From NCBI GenBank assembly GCA_965242775.1, contig CBDETI010000024.1:310001-374000 (forward strand): a DNA stretch of 64,000 bases, read 5' to 3'. Positions 35,134 to 43,083 of the stretch are shown here, piece after piece. A model generated the notes under the pieces. The model ran no database searches. It had not been told where the DNA came from and saw only the letters and a program-made list of their open reading frames with translations. Each line of letters opens with the position of its first letter. The first letter of the stretch is position 1. This DNA comes from JAWPMT01 sp965242775 (GTDB lineage: Bacteria > Bacteroidota > Bacteroidia > Cytophagales > Cyclobacteriaceae). Both the position numbers and the translations under genes were made by a program.

Positions 35134-36795
35134 TTAGTTGTTGGCAAGATATTCATGGACAAATTTGATGGCCATGGAACCTTCACCTACCGCGCTCGCG
35201 ACCCGATTCATTGCTCCCGACCTTACGTCACCTGCGGCGAAAATGCCGGGTTCACATGTTTCCAGCAAATAGGGTTTTCGTCCTTGTTTCCATATTTTTT
35301 TGAAGTTGGAATATTTGGCCAGGCCGTTGCCGGTTTCAATGAACCCTTTTTCGTCTTTGATCACTTCCAATGACAGCCAATCGGTCACGGGTTTTGCGCC
35401 GATGAAAATAAAGAGGCCTCCTGCGGTTGCTGTCCGCTCTTCTGACGTGTTGTTATCTCGTAGCACCACATTTTCAAGTCGCTCATCACCCTTTACTTCA
35501 ACTATCTCTGTTTCACCAAGCAGGTGAATGTTGGGTACCTCGGCAATTTGGTCGATCAGATATTGGGACATGCTTGCGGACAGGTCTGGTTTTCTGATTA
35601 CAATGAAAAGGTCTTTGGCGAATTTTGACAGATACATTGCCGCTTGCCCTGCCGAATTACCACCTCCCACAATATAAACGTCCTTGTCTTTGATGGACTG
35701 TGCTTCTGTGGTCGCAGCCCCGTAATAAATTCCGGCACCGGTGAATTTGTCAATACTTTTGGCCGGATGGGTACGATAATCGACGCCTGTGGTCAGGATA
35801 ATCGTGCGTGCATTGATTTTGGTACCATCTTCCATGGTAAGCGACTTATAATTCTCATTTAGGTCAATACTTTGTACTTCGCGGGGTGACAGAAACTCAA
35901 TGCCAAACCGTGTCGCCTGAGTGATTGCTCTCCGTGAGAGTTCAGCGCCGCTTAGGCCTTTGGGAAAGCCCAGGTAGTTTTCGATTCTTGAACTTGTTCC
36001 CGCTTGCCCGCCGGGAGCTCTTTTCTCTATGAGTACCGTATTGAGGCCTTCCGATCCGCCATAAACTGCAGCTGCCAACCCGGCGGGACCTGCCCCGACG
36101 ATAGCCACGTCGTACATTACATCCCTGGCATCCGCTTTCAGACCAATATGTTCCCCAACGGTCTTCAGGTTCGGGTTTTTTACATGTGTCCCATCTTCAA
36201 AAATTACAATGGGCAGCTCATCCATCTCCAGGTCGAAGGCATGGATCAGTTCCGTGACGCTCTCTTCTGTTTCAACATCAAACCATTTATAGGGGATCAG
36301 GTTTCCAGCAAGGAAATCCTTAATGGAATGCGATTTTGGTGACCATTGATATCCAATGATTTTGATTCCTGAAAAGTCGGGTACATATCCACTTTGCCAT
36401 TCTTCAAGCAGGTCATCGATGGTTGGGAATAGCTTTTCTTGAGGAGGATCCCACGGTTTCATTAAATAGTAATCCAGCTGCACATCATTGATGGCTTTGA
36501 TCGCAGCTTCCGTATCAGAATAAGCTGTCAATAATGCTCTTTTTGCATCAGGAAAAATGGTTTTGGCTTTCTCCAGGAACTCCACACCGAGCATCTCTGG
36601 CATTCGCTGATCTGATATAAATAAGGCGATCGTTTCTCCAGATATTTTGATCTCCTTGAGCGATTCGAGTGCTTCGTTGGCACTTTGGGTGGACAGGATT
36701 TTATATTCCTTCCTGTACTGAGATCTAACATCCCTTGTCACTGCTTTGAGCACCGACGGGTCATCATCCAAAAGGAAAATGATAGGTTTTTTCAT
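35134..36795 (-). CDS. Receiver / glutaredoxin-like / thioredoxin-reductase-like fusion, redox motifs lost
   Basis: A 553-residue three-domain protein. The receiver (1-125) is intact: acidic residues near 10-12, phosphoacceptor D62 in ISDQRMP, T90 and K113 in LMKPW. A glutaredoxin-like domain (about 142-220) has WSPKS at 151-155 where active glutaredoxins have WCPYC. The TrxR-like domain (228-550) keeps the FAD motif GAGPAGLA (234-241), the NAD(P) motif GGGNSAGQA (377-385) and GIFAAGDVR, but the CxxC position reads GAATTE (359-364). I find only one Cys in the whole protein (C514). It should bind FAD and NAD(P)H but cannot reduce thioredoxin in the usual way. It is encoded 60 bp after its likely kinase. 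Confidence 0.92.
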   Translation of the reverse strand: MKKPIIFLLDDDPSVLKAVTRDVRSQYRKEYKILSTQSANEALESLKEIKISGETIALFISDQRMPEMLGVEFLEKAKTIFPDAKRALLTAYSDTEAAIKAINDVQLDYYLMKPWDPPQEKLFPTIDDLLEEWQSGYVPDFSGIKIIGYQWSPKSHSIKDFLAGNLIPYKWFDVETEESVTELIHAFDLEMDELPIVIFEDGTHVKNPNLKTVGEHIGLKADARDVMYDVAIVGAGPAGLAAAVYGGSEGLNTVLIEKRAPGGQAGTSSRIENYLGFPKGLSGAELSRRAITQATRFGIEFLSPREVQSIDLNENYKSLTMEDGTKINARTIILTTGVDYRTHPAKSIDKFTGAGIYYGAATTEAQSIKDKDVYIVGGGNSAGQAAMYLSKFAKDLFIVIRKPDLSASMSQYLIDQIAEVPNIHLLGETEIVEVKGDERLENVVLRDNNTSEERTATAGGLFIFIGAKPVTDWLSLEVIKDEKGFIETGNGLAKYSNFKKIWKQGRKPYLLETCEPGIFAAGDVRSGAMNRVASAVGEGSMAIKFVHEYLANN

Positions 36796-36855
36796 GTGTT
36801 TAATATTGTGAAATCAGCGGTTGCTACAAGTCTCGACGTTATGCTCATTTCATTG

Positions 36856-38250
36856 TTATGACTTGATAGGGAAACAGATTTTAAAAATAGTGCTTCCCGG
36901 TTTCGAATTCACTTTGATGGAGCCGTTGTGGTCATTGGTGATGATCCGATGAACGACCTCCAGGCCAATTCCCGTACCTTCCCCGATTTCCTTCGTAGTA
37001 AAAAATGGATCGTAAATTTTATCGATCACTTCCTCCGGGATACCACTTCCCGTATCTTGAATATTGACGTTGACGAATTCCCCATCTTTAAGTGTTTCAA
37101 CGGTAAGCTGCCTCAACTCACTGCTTTTCATGGCATCGACGGCATTGTCAATAAGATTGGTCCAGACTTGATTTAAGGCGCTTGGCAACACTTCGGCTTC
37201 CAGCAAGGCTTCATCGTATTTCTTCACGAGCTCCACGTTCTCCTTTCGGATTTTGTGATCCAGCATGACCAGAGTATTGTCTAACCCTTCATGAATGCTG
37301 GCCATCTTTTTCTCTGGTGATTGATCCATGTGCGTATAACTTTTGATGCTTAACACCAGGTCGTTGATACGCTGTGAGGCCTCTTCAATTTCGTTTACCA
37401 GTTTTTCGGTGGTAAGCACTTGATTTACCCAATTGATGACGGCTCCCATGTTTTCTGCCGGCACTTCGTCTTCAAAGGTTTCCAGGTCTTCCATGGAGAA
37501 GCCAAATTCTACCATATTTTCTGATATTTCTTCGGCCTCTTCAATGTCGCGATCTTCGAGCCAATCCAAAAATTCATCTTCCAGGTTCGACTTTTGCATG
37601 AGTGATAGTTGGGGGGGCTCGTTTTCAACTTTCGAGAAAAGCAACGTATTCACCACATCGATTTGATCTTCAGTCATTTTGATTTCCATGACTTTTTTGA
37701 ATCGTTCGGGCAGCGTACTCAAATGCTCTTTCAGCGTTCTTGAACTTCTGACTACTGCGGCACTGGGATTATTGAGTTCGTGGGCCAGCCCCGCGGAGAT
37801 CTTACCAAGCGCGAGCATCTTTTCATTTTGCTGCTGTACCTTGGTATATTCTCTTATTCTCGTACTCATCTCATGGACCATGGCGGTGGTCAATTCCTCG
37901 TGCATACGAATCATTTCGCGGAAGTGATCTTTGTGGAGGATAAGTACGGTCCCGGGTATGGTGGCTTCACCTTCAGCTCGAAATTCCTTGCCCCGTGAGT
38001 ATGGTAGCAGTCCCTGCAGACTGTGTGGACCTATGTTGGCTACTACCCTGTATTGACCGTTCTGATTGAACTTAATGACGAAATTGCCATTGAGGATTAC
38101 GAACAGGCGATCCATTGGCTCACCGCTTTTGAACAAGAACTCCCCTGCGGCTAGCTCAGAAGGAGTAGACTTGTCAATAAGCCACTGCAGCTGCTCGGTA
38201 GGAACATGCTGCAGGGCTTCAATTTTGCTTACTTCTGAAAGAAAATCCAT
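36856..38250 (-). CDS. Histidine kinase with N-terminal cyclic-nucleotide-binding-like domain
   Basis: A soluble 464-residue kinase. A CNB-like beta barrel covers about 10-125, but the usual phosphate-binding cassette (GE-x-AL and R-x-A) is not well kept (around 75-98), so ligand binding is uncertain. The His box AGLAHELNNP has H157. The two DHp helices are separated by an acidic insertion of about 100 residues (185-290). The ATPase domain has N boxes at NLIDNAVDAM (365-374), DTGSGIP (399-404) and GEGTGIGLEVV (422-432). It should phosphorylate the receiver fusion encoded next. Confidence 0.9.
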   Translation of the reverse strand: MDFLSEVSKIEALQHVPTEQLQWLIDKSTPSELAAGEFLFKSGEPMDRLFVILNGNFVIKFNQNGQYRVVANIGPHSLQGLLPYSRGKEFRAEGEATIPGTVLILHKDHFREMIRMHEELTTAMVHEMSTRIREYTKVQQQNEKMLALGKISAGLAHELNNPSAAVVRSSRTLKEHLSTLPERFKKVMEIKMTEDQIDVVNTLLFSKVENEPPQLSLMQKSNLEDEFLDWLEDRDIEEAEEISENMVEFGFSMEDLETFEDEVPAENMGAVINWVNQVLTTEKLVNEIEEASQRINDLVLSIKSYTHMDQSPEKKMASIHEGLDNTLVMLDHKIRKENVELVKKYDEALLEAEVLPSALNQVWTNLIDNAVDAMKSSELRQLTVETLKDGEFVNVNIQDTGSGIPEEVIDKIYDPFFTTKEIGEGTGIGLEVVHRIITNDHNGSIKVNSKPGSTIFKICFPIKS

Positions 38251-38280
38251 TGCATGTTTTGGCTAAACCCGACATGCAAT
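38249..38280 (-). promoter_or_regulatory. Inverted repeat covering the start codon of the CNB kinase
   Basis: ATTGCATGT (38249-38257) and ACATGCAAT (38272-38280) form a perfect 9-bp dyad with a 14-base centre. The ATG of the kinase (38250-38248) lies at the edge of one arm, so the mRNA can fold with the start codon in a stem. It may be a translational switch or a protein operator. Confidence 0.5.
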
Positions 38281-38319
38281 ATAATGGTGGGAAGAAGATA
38301 AAGATTCCCTTTGGGGGGA

Positions 38320-38967
38320 TTACTGTTTCCTTAAATAGATGTTTCCGCTGATCGTTTCAAAATCGGAAAAGGCTCCACCGCCTTTGATTTGGCCTTCCAC
38401 ATTGGTCCCGACGATCTGACGCAACCCTTTTTTTCCATAGGGATATTCGATTTTCAAATCGGTATAGACTTCTCCGGAGATTGTTTTCACCTTGAAATCC
38501 ATGCCATAACGCTCGCTGACATTGAGATCGATATCCCCGGAAATGGTCTTGAACCTAAGTGGTTTACCATAGTAGTCGAGCACATAACCGGCGCTGATAG
38601 ATTCGGCATCTATTTCCATGCTTTCAGGGAAGTAAATGGTAATAAATATGTCCGACTGCCAGCAGTTCTTCTTGCTTCTTCTGGTTCGATCCTTCCAATT
38701 GAGTTCGTCCATTTCAAAGAGAATAGAGTTGTCACGCACACTTTTCTCGATTTGGAACATGTCATCATCTTCGCCATCATTGATGGAAACCGACGCTTCC
38801 ACTTTCACCTCATTGCGGTCCCAGGTTTGTAGCTTGATCTCATCGGCAAAGTCAAATTTTACTCTCAGCTTTTCCTGACCATTAACCGGGGCGCTATCTT
38901 CTAGTTTTGTTTGGCCAAAACCCTGAAAAACTATCAGGGTAATGACCAGCGTACTCAAGGTCCTCAT
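38320..38967 (-). CDS. DUF4097-type exported beta-helix/adhesin-like protein (copy 2)
   Basis: About 215 residues from the ATG at 38965-38967 (MRTLSTLVITL); the longer frame to 39000 is not needed. A signal peptide ends near FGQ. The mature part is beta-rich with the DUF4097 cadence (FKTISGDIDLNV, FKVKTISGEVYTDL, FETISGNIYLRKQ). It overlaps the previous gene by 4 bases. Such proteins occur behind ECF sigma/anti-sigma pairs and are thought to be envelope components; function unknown. Confidence 0.8.
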   Translation of the reverse strand: MRTLSTLVITLIVFQGFGQTKLEDSAPVNGQEKLRVKFDFADEIKLQTWDRNEVKVEASVSINDGEDDDMFQIEKSVRDNSILFEMDELNWKDRTRRSKKNCWQSDIFITIYFPESMEIDAESISAGYVLDYYGKPLRFKTISGDIDLNVSERYGMDFKVKTISGEVYTDLKIEYPYGKKGLRQIVGTNVEGQIKGGGAFSDFETISGNIYLRKQ

Positions 38968-39749
38968 TGTTTTCTGATAAAAATGTCGCCACTCACGCAC
39001 CGAATACTTACCCGGACACCTCCGCCATTGAGCGTAGCCTCAGCCGACATGCCGCCCCCCCATCTTTTTAAGCGATCATCCTCTCCAAATTCAAAATCCA
39101 TGTCTGTGTATACTTCCCCAGAAACCGATTTCAGCTCGAAATCGCCTTTCGTGCTTACTGGAATAGTCAGATCAATATCTCCGCTGGTAGAGGAAAGTGC
39201 TGTGGGCGAGTCCTGATTCAGCTCAGAAACCACCAGGTCAATGTCAGAACTTAAGGTGCTGGCAACCACGGGCCCGGTTACATTTTCAAAGTACAAGTCG
39301 CCTATTTTTGACTCTACCTCTACTTCGCCGTTTAGATCTGAAAACCGGATACCATCGGCATTATGGAAGCTATTGTATTCTACGTAAAGTCTCGCCTGCC
39401 GAGGGATCTGAATCCGATACCGTCCCTCATCCGCTTTGCGATGGGCCCCCGAAATCTTGACAGTGTTGCCCTCTTGATTCACGCTGAGGCCAATGCCGGT
39501 GTTTTCCGGTCCACTAGCGGAGAGGGGCATTAGCCCTTTGGCTTTTTCCGGGATGCCTTCATAGTCATGCGCCGAAATTTTTATGGCCTTCTCATCTGAT
39601 CCATAGATATCCAACTCTGCGTAAAGATTTTCTATGCTTATGGTCAATTCGGAAACGCTTCCACTTGGAGACATTTCATAATCCTGACCCTGCGAGATCC
39701 CTGGCAGGATTACCAGGCAGATCATTAAGGTTTTAAATAGTCCTTTCAT
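38964..39749 (-). CDS. DUF4097-type exported protein (copy 1)
   Basis: A 261-residue exported protein with signal peptide (1-21, ISQG) and repeated short beta elements (LSSTSGDIDLTI, LKSVSGEVYTDM, IRCVSGDIFIRKQ), the DUF4097 pattern. It shares its C-terminal design with the next gene, with which it overlaps in ATGA fashion, so the two are tandem paralogues. It is the third gene of the sigma/anti-sigma unit (15-bp gap). Confidence 0.8.
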   Translation of the reverse strand: MKGLFKTLMICLVILPGISQGQDYEMSPSGSVSELTISIENLYAELDIYGSDEKAIKISAHDYEGIPEKAKGLMPLSASGPENTGIGLSVNQEGNTVKISGAHRKADEGRYRIQIPRQARLYVEYNSFHNADGIRFSDLNGEVEVESKIGDLYFENVTGPVVASTLSSDIDLVVSELNQDSPTALSSTSGDIDLTIPVSTKGDFELKSVSGEVYTDMDFEFGEDDRLKRWGGGMSAEATLNGGGVRVSIRCVSGDIFIRKQ

Positions 39750-39764
39750 TTTTTTCAGTTTTTT

Positions 39765-40514
39765 TTAAATCAATATTTCTACTGCGATTTCGGCTTGTCT
39801 CTTCACCTCTGCGGAAGTGTCGTCAGCCTTAATCAGTTTTTTCATTGTTGCAATGGCGGCTTTTTCCTCGGCTTTCACCAGCAGTTGAATAATGGCAATC
39901 TGGATGAGGGCGTCATTTTGGTTTTCCAAAGATTGCAGCAGCCCTTGTCGGACAGACACATGATCGATAAACTGGCCAAGTGCCTGGATCGCTTCATACC
40001 GAACATTGGGACTGGCATCTGCACTTGCTGTTTGAATAAGCGCATTGATCACCTCATCACTCGGGGTAGCTTCCAGCAGTTGAATGGAGTTTACCACTTG
40101 CAGTCGCGTACTGGCAGTTTGCTCTTGCAATTGGCTGGTAAGAACCAACTCCTTCAACGTTTTTACCTCTTGTGCTAAAAGAACTGTCTCCGAGGATTTT
40201 GTGTCGACGGTATATCGACCCAATCCGATACCAATAATCAATAGTGCCACAGCGGCAGCCATTTGCGGAAGCCATTGCTGGCGAACCTGTGGTGCTTTTT
40301 GCACGGCCAGCTCTGCGCTAAAGTCATTTTTCATGCTGAGTGGAGGTTCGAAATTGGAAGTGCCCTGAAGAAATTCATCGAATTTCCCGAGCTCATCCAA
40401 TCTAGATGCCAATTCCACGTCTATGGATACTTGGTGGCGGATCTCCTCTTGTACTTGCTTGCTTGCATCGCCGTGCAGATAAGCTAGTAGTTCTTCGTCT
40501 GTTATCCTTTTCAT
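39765..40514 (-). CDS. Putative anti-sigma factor with periplasmic HEAT repeats
   Basis: A 249-residue membrane protein. The N-terminal cytoplasmic part (1-75) has the anti-sigma layout (ITDEELLAYLHGDASKQVQEEIRHQV) without zinc-binding residues. One membrane helix lies at about 80-103. The outside part (110-249) consists of helical HEAT-like repeats (NVRYEAIQALGQFID, ALIQIAIIQLLVKAEE, EVKRQAEIAVEIL). It overlaps the ECF sigma stop by 4 bases. It probably holds the sigma factor until an envelope signal acts on the HEAT domain. Confidence 0.85.
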   Translation of the reverse strand: MKRITDEELLAYLHGDASKQVQEEIRHQVSIDVELASRLDELGKFDEFLQGTSNFEPPLSMKNDFSAELAVQKAPQVRQQWLPQMAAAVALLIIGIGLGRYTVDTKSSETVLLAQEVKTLKELVLTSQLQEQTASTRLQVVNSIQLLEATPSDEVINALIQTASADASPNVRYEAIQALGQFIDHVSVRQGLLQSLENQNDALIQIAIIQLLVKAEEKAAIATMKKLIKADDTSAEVKRQAEIAVEILI

Positions 40515-41062
40515 TCTTCTGCCTTTTCGACTTCCAAATACAACGTTCTCAGTTTAGCAACCGCCCGGTGCACCTGCACCTTGATGGCACCCACGGACGA
40601 TTCCCTTATTTCAGCAATTGTCTCATATTTCATTCCCTGCAACTTCGCCATCACAAGGAGCTCCTTTTTGTCTGGCTCCATGAGGGACAGTGCCTGATAC
40701 AATCGCCGTTCTTGCTCGATGGTCTCTGCATTTTGTTCCTGGTCCATTTGATCAGGAAGTCGTTCTGCAAAATCGAATTGGTCGCGGTACACTTTCATTT
40801 TCTTAAAATGGTCCCGCACCATATTTCGAGCAATTTGAAACAACCAAACCTCAAATCCCCTACCCGACTGGTAAGAGTGACGGTACTTCATCACACGCAT
40901 GAAAGTTTGTTGGACAAGGTCTTTGCTCTCGTCCCAGTCTGTGGTGCATTTGACAAAGTAGTTGTAGAGTTTTTTCTGGTATCGGTCGAAAAGGATCTCG
41001 AGATGCTGAAGCTCTCCATTTCTAACCTTATCCATCAAAAGCTCATCAGTGAAAGCTTTCAA
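40511..41062 (-). CDS. ECF-type RNA polymerase sigma factor
   Basis: A 183-residue sigma-70-family ECF factor. Region 2 includes YQKKLYNYFVKCTTDWDESKDLVQQTFMRV and the promoter-melting part FEVWLFQIARNMVRDHF. Region 4 has MEPDKKELLVMAKLQGMKYETIAEIRESSVGAIKVQVHRAVAKLR. The start is TTG (41060-41062): the frame is closed by TAA shortly upstream and the next ATG would cut into region 2. It heads a four-gene unit with its anti-sigma factor and two DUF4097 proteins. Confidence 0.93.
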   Translation of the reverse strand: MKAFTDELLMDKVRNGELQHLEILFDRYQKKLYNYFVKCTTDWDESKDLVQQTFMRVMKYRHSYQSGRGFEVWLFQIARNMVRDHFKKMKVYRDQFDFAERLPDQMDQEQNAETIEQERRLYQALSLMEPDKKELLVMAKLQGMKYETIAEIRESSVGAIKVQVHRAVAKLRTLYLEVEKAEE

Positions 41063-41228
41063 TACGTCGCTTTTAAGGTTGTTTCGGACAAGTTACCAAG
41101 GGGCATCGCAAAGGTTACAGGCGAGCGGTTTTAATAAGCGAATTTTTTTAATGAGGAGCCAACCGCGGGTCCCTACAGAATGTAAGGGGAGGTGAGCGGT
41201 GTTTATATTTTGTCTACGCTTCCGGTTC

Positions 41229-41276
41229 GCAGAGCTACTCATGTTTTGCGTTCCGGAAGTTTTTTTAGGGGGAAAC
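41229..41276 (+). terminator. Strong terminator-like hairpin with no obvious upstream gene
   Basis: CTTCCGG (41229-41235) pairs with CCGGAAG (41263-41269), extended past a TT/TT mismatch by CGCA/TGCG, and TTTTTTT follows (41270-41276). It points in the + direction, but both flanking genes are on the minus strand. It may end an unannotated small RNA or antisense transcript. Confidence 0.5.
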
Positions 41277-41318
41277 CCTCTCGACCAGCCTGCTGACAAA
41301 TCGGATTTACGTGAGATT

Positions 41319-42146
41319 TTAAAGTTCCCTCACCCAAATATTTCGGAAACGGACGGGATCACCATGATCTTGAAGTACCAGTGGCAGCTTTTCTGCGTGT
41401 TGCACGTAATAAGGAGTGCCAATGTAGCAGGTAGGTCCTAGTAATTCTACATTGTTCTGGGTCAGGATGCCATTGTGAAATACCGTCACTCTTGCGGGAG
41501 ATATCAAATTTCCTTTTTCTGAAAATCGCGGGGCCATGAACACGATATCATAAACCTGCCATTCTCCGGGTGGTCTGGAGGCGTTGACCATGGGCATGTG
41601 TTGCTTGTAAACGGAAGCCGCCTGGCCATTGGCATAAGTAGGGTTTTGATAGGAATTGAGGATTTGCACTTCGTACAAGCCCATGAAGAACACGCCACTA
41701 TTACTGTATTGCTGGCCTTCTTTGTCACTGGCGACCGGTGAGTTCCACTCCAGATGAAGCTGTATATCTCCAAAAGCTTGTTTAGTTGCAATAGCTCCAG
41801 TTCCCGGAGCTACCACCATCTCACCTTTCTCTATGTTCCAACTTGCCGCCTCCGAAGTGTAACCGGGTTGCATACTGCGCGCGATTGGGTCGATTTGCGC
41901 CATCATCGCAGTAATGTCATATTTGCTCTTTTGCCAGCCATTGAGGTCACCACCATCGAATAACACCACCGCGTCCGACGATGCGGTGTGGTCTTTGCTA
42001 GCGGTCACAATGGGAATGTCCTTGTAATGTTCTGACGCTTCCCAGGGTTTTGTTTTTTGCAACTCATCCCAATCGATGGTCGGGGCTTCCTGAGCTGCGA
42101 TGGTAAAACAAATGAGACAAGCCGGAATGAAGAGCAGCGCTTTCAT
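41319..42146 (-). CDS. DUF1080 (3-keto-disaccharide hydrolase-like) exported protein
   Basis: About 275 residues from the ATG at 42144-42146 (MKALLFIPACLI). The signal peptide ends near TIAAQ. The mature protein has the concanavalin-like DUF1080 features: VVLFDGGDLNGWQK near the start, LHLEWNSPV, NSGVFFMGLYEVQILNS, GEWQVYDIVFMAPRF and HNGILTQNNVEL. Members hydrolyse 3-keto-glycosides or bind sugars in the periplasm. A terminator separates it from the Fec-type operon upstream. Confidence 0.9.
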   Translation of the reverse strand: MKALLFIPACLICFTIAAQEAPTIDWDELQKTKPWEASEHYKDIPIVTASKDHTASSDAVVLFDGGDLNGWQKSKYDITAMMAQIDPIARSMQPGYTSEAASWNIEKGEMVVAPGTGAIATKQAFGDIQLHLEWNSPVASDKEGQQYSNSGVFFMGLYEVQILNSYQNPTYANGQAASVYKQHMPMVNASRPPGEWQVYDIVFMAPRFSEKGNLISPARVTVFHNGILTQNNVELLGPTCYIGTPYYVQHAEKLPLVLQDHGDPVRFRNIWVREL

Positions 42147-42167
42147 ATATGAGTATTTCAGATTGAA

Positions 42168-42195
42168 CAAAAAAGGCCAGGAAAACTCCTGGCCT
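42168..42195 (-). terminator. Intrinsic terminator after the DUF4249 gene
   Basis: On the minus strand AGGCCAGGA and TCCTGGCCT form a perfect 9-bp stem with a four-base loop, followed by six T. It closes the sigma/FecR/receptor/DUF4249 transcript 31 bases after the last stop and lies 22 bases ahead of the DUF1080 ATG. Confidence 0.85.
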
Positions 42196-42226
42196 GAAAA
42201 GTTATAAAAATGTGAGCTAAGTCCCG

Positions 42227-43072
42227 CTACTCTTCCAGGATCGTGCTTGCCGAGTGAAAGGAGGAAGCGTAGAAATATCCTAAGCTACCACCGGAGACAT
42301 TGCCAACGAAGTTTGCGGGAGGACCGCTGAACCCGAACGGGTCACTTCCTTCTAATTCGGAGAACAGGCCGTTAAGAAAATTGTAGTAGGCTTCCTCAAT
42401 GGCGTACAATCGGACGGAAATGGAATCGCCGGCTTCAAGATCAGTATCGGAGTAAATTATAAATTCTTCGAAATTGAAGCCATCAATGAACTCATCAGAC
42501 ATGAGCAGTACCTCATCAATAGAATCGGTATAAATCTCCCCGTTGCGGTAAATTTCAAACAAATAGAAATCTCCCTCTCCTTCCAACTCTTCACCTTCGA
42601 ACAACAGTTGGTAGACACTATCTTCTTCCTCTCCAAAAAAACCCTCTTCAAGTTCATGAAGGTTGTATAAGGTGTCCATCTGCATCGTTTCCATCATTGT
42701 GCTACTCGCGGTGTAAGTTCCTGCTATCGAAAGCGGGGGTCCGATTGTGATCTCTAGGGTGTAAGTTTTTCCAACTTCCCCAGCAAATGCCTCAATAGAT
42801 CGATAAAGACCATCTCCTAATTCTTCATACTCGAAGACACTGGTCCCGTCTGTTACGGTCAATTGTGCTCCGGTGATTTGTACAGGGCTCCTGGAGTCGA
42901 AATAGTCGCTGGAGGTTGTTAATCGTACTTCGTGATGCATAAACTCGTTGGTTACCCGGCCTTCGACGACCAACCTGACCTGGTCACTATCTACCTCCCA
43001 TTCGATACGCTCTTCGCAAGCGATGATGCTTACAAATAGCAACAGAGGCAATACGGATTTAAGAAATTTCAT
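42227..43072 (-). CDS. DUF4249 lipoprotein
   Basis: About 281 residues from the ATG at 43070-43072 (MKFLKSVLPLLL). The leader ends in SIIAC, a lipobox (Cys 19). The mature part is acidic and beta-rich with the DUF4249 order: QVRLVVEGRVTNEF, VRLTTSSDYFDSRSPVQITGAQLTV, and a C-terminal NFVGNVSGGSLGYFYASS. These proteins pair with TonB receptors that have a carboxypeptidase-like N-domain and probably serve as the surface lipoprotein of the uptake pair. It lies 11 bp behind the receptor gene. Confidence 0.9.
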   Translation of the reverse strand: MKFLKSVLPLLLFVSIIACEERIEWEVDSDQVRLVVEGRVTNEFMHHEVRLTTSSDYFDSRSPVQITGAQLTVTDGTSVFEYEELGDGLYRSIEAFAGEVGKTYTLEITIGPPLSIAGTYTASSTMMETMQMDTLYNLHELEEGFFGEEEDSVYQLLFEGEELEGEGDFYLFEIYRNGEIYTDSIDEVLLMSDEFIDGFNFEEFIIYSDTDLEAGDSISVRLYAIEEAYYNFLNGLFSELEGSDPFGFSGPPANFVGNVSGGSLGYFYASSFHSASTILEE

Positions 43073-43083
43073 TGCTGGAGTTA

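Noticed and set aside
40406..41134. 242-codon open frame on the + strand opposite the ECF sigma and anti-sigma genes
   Set aside because: It is antisense to two well-supported genes, has a His/Leu/Phe-rich composition and no recognisable motif.
41199..41441. 80-codon + frame starting near the orphan terminator
   Set aside because: It runs through the hairpin and into the antisense of the DUF1080 gene; composition is unlikely for a protein.
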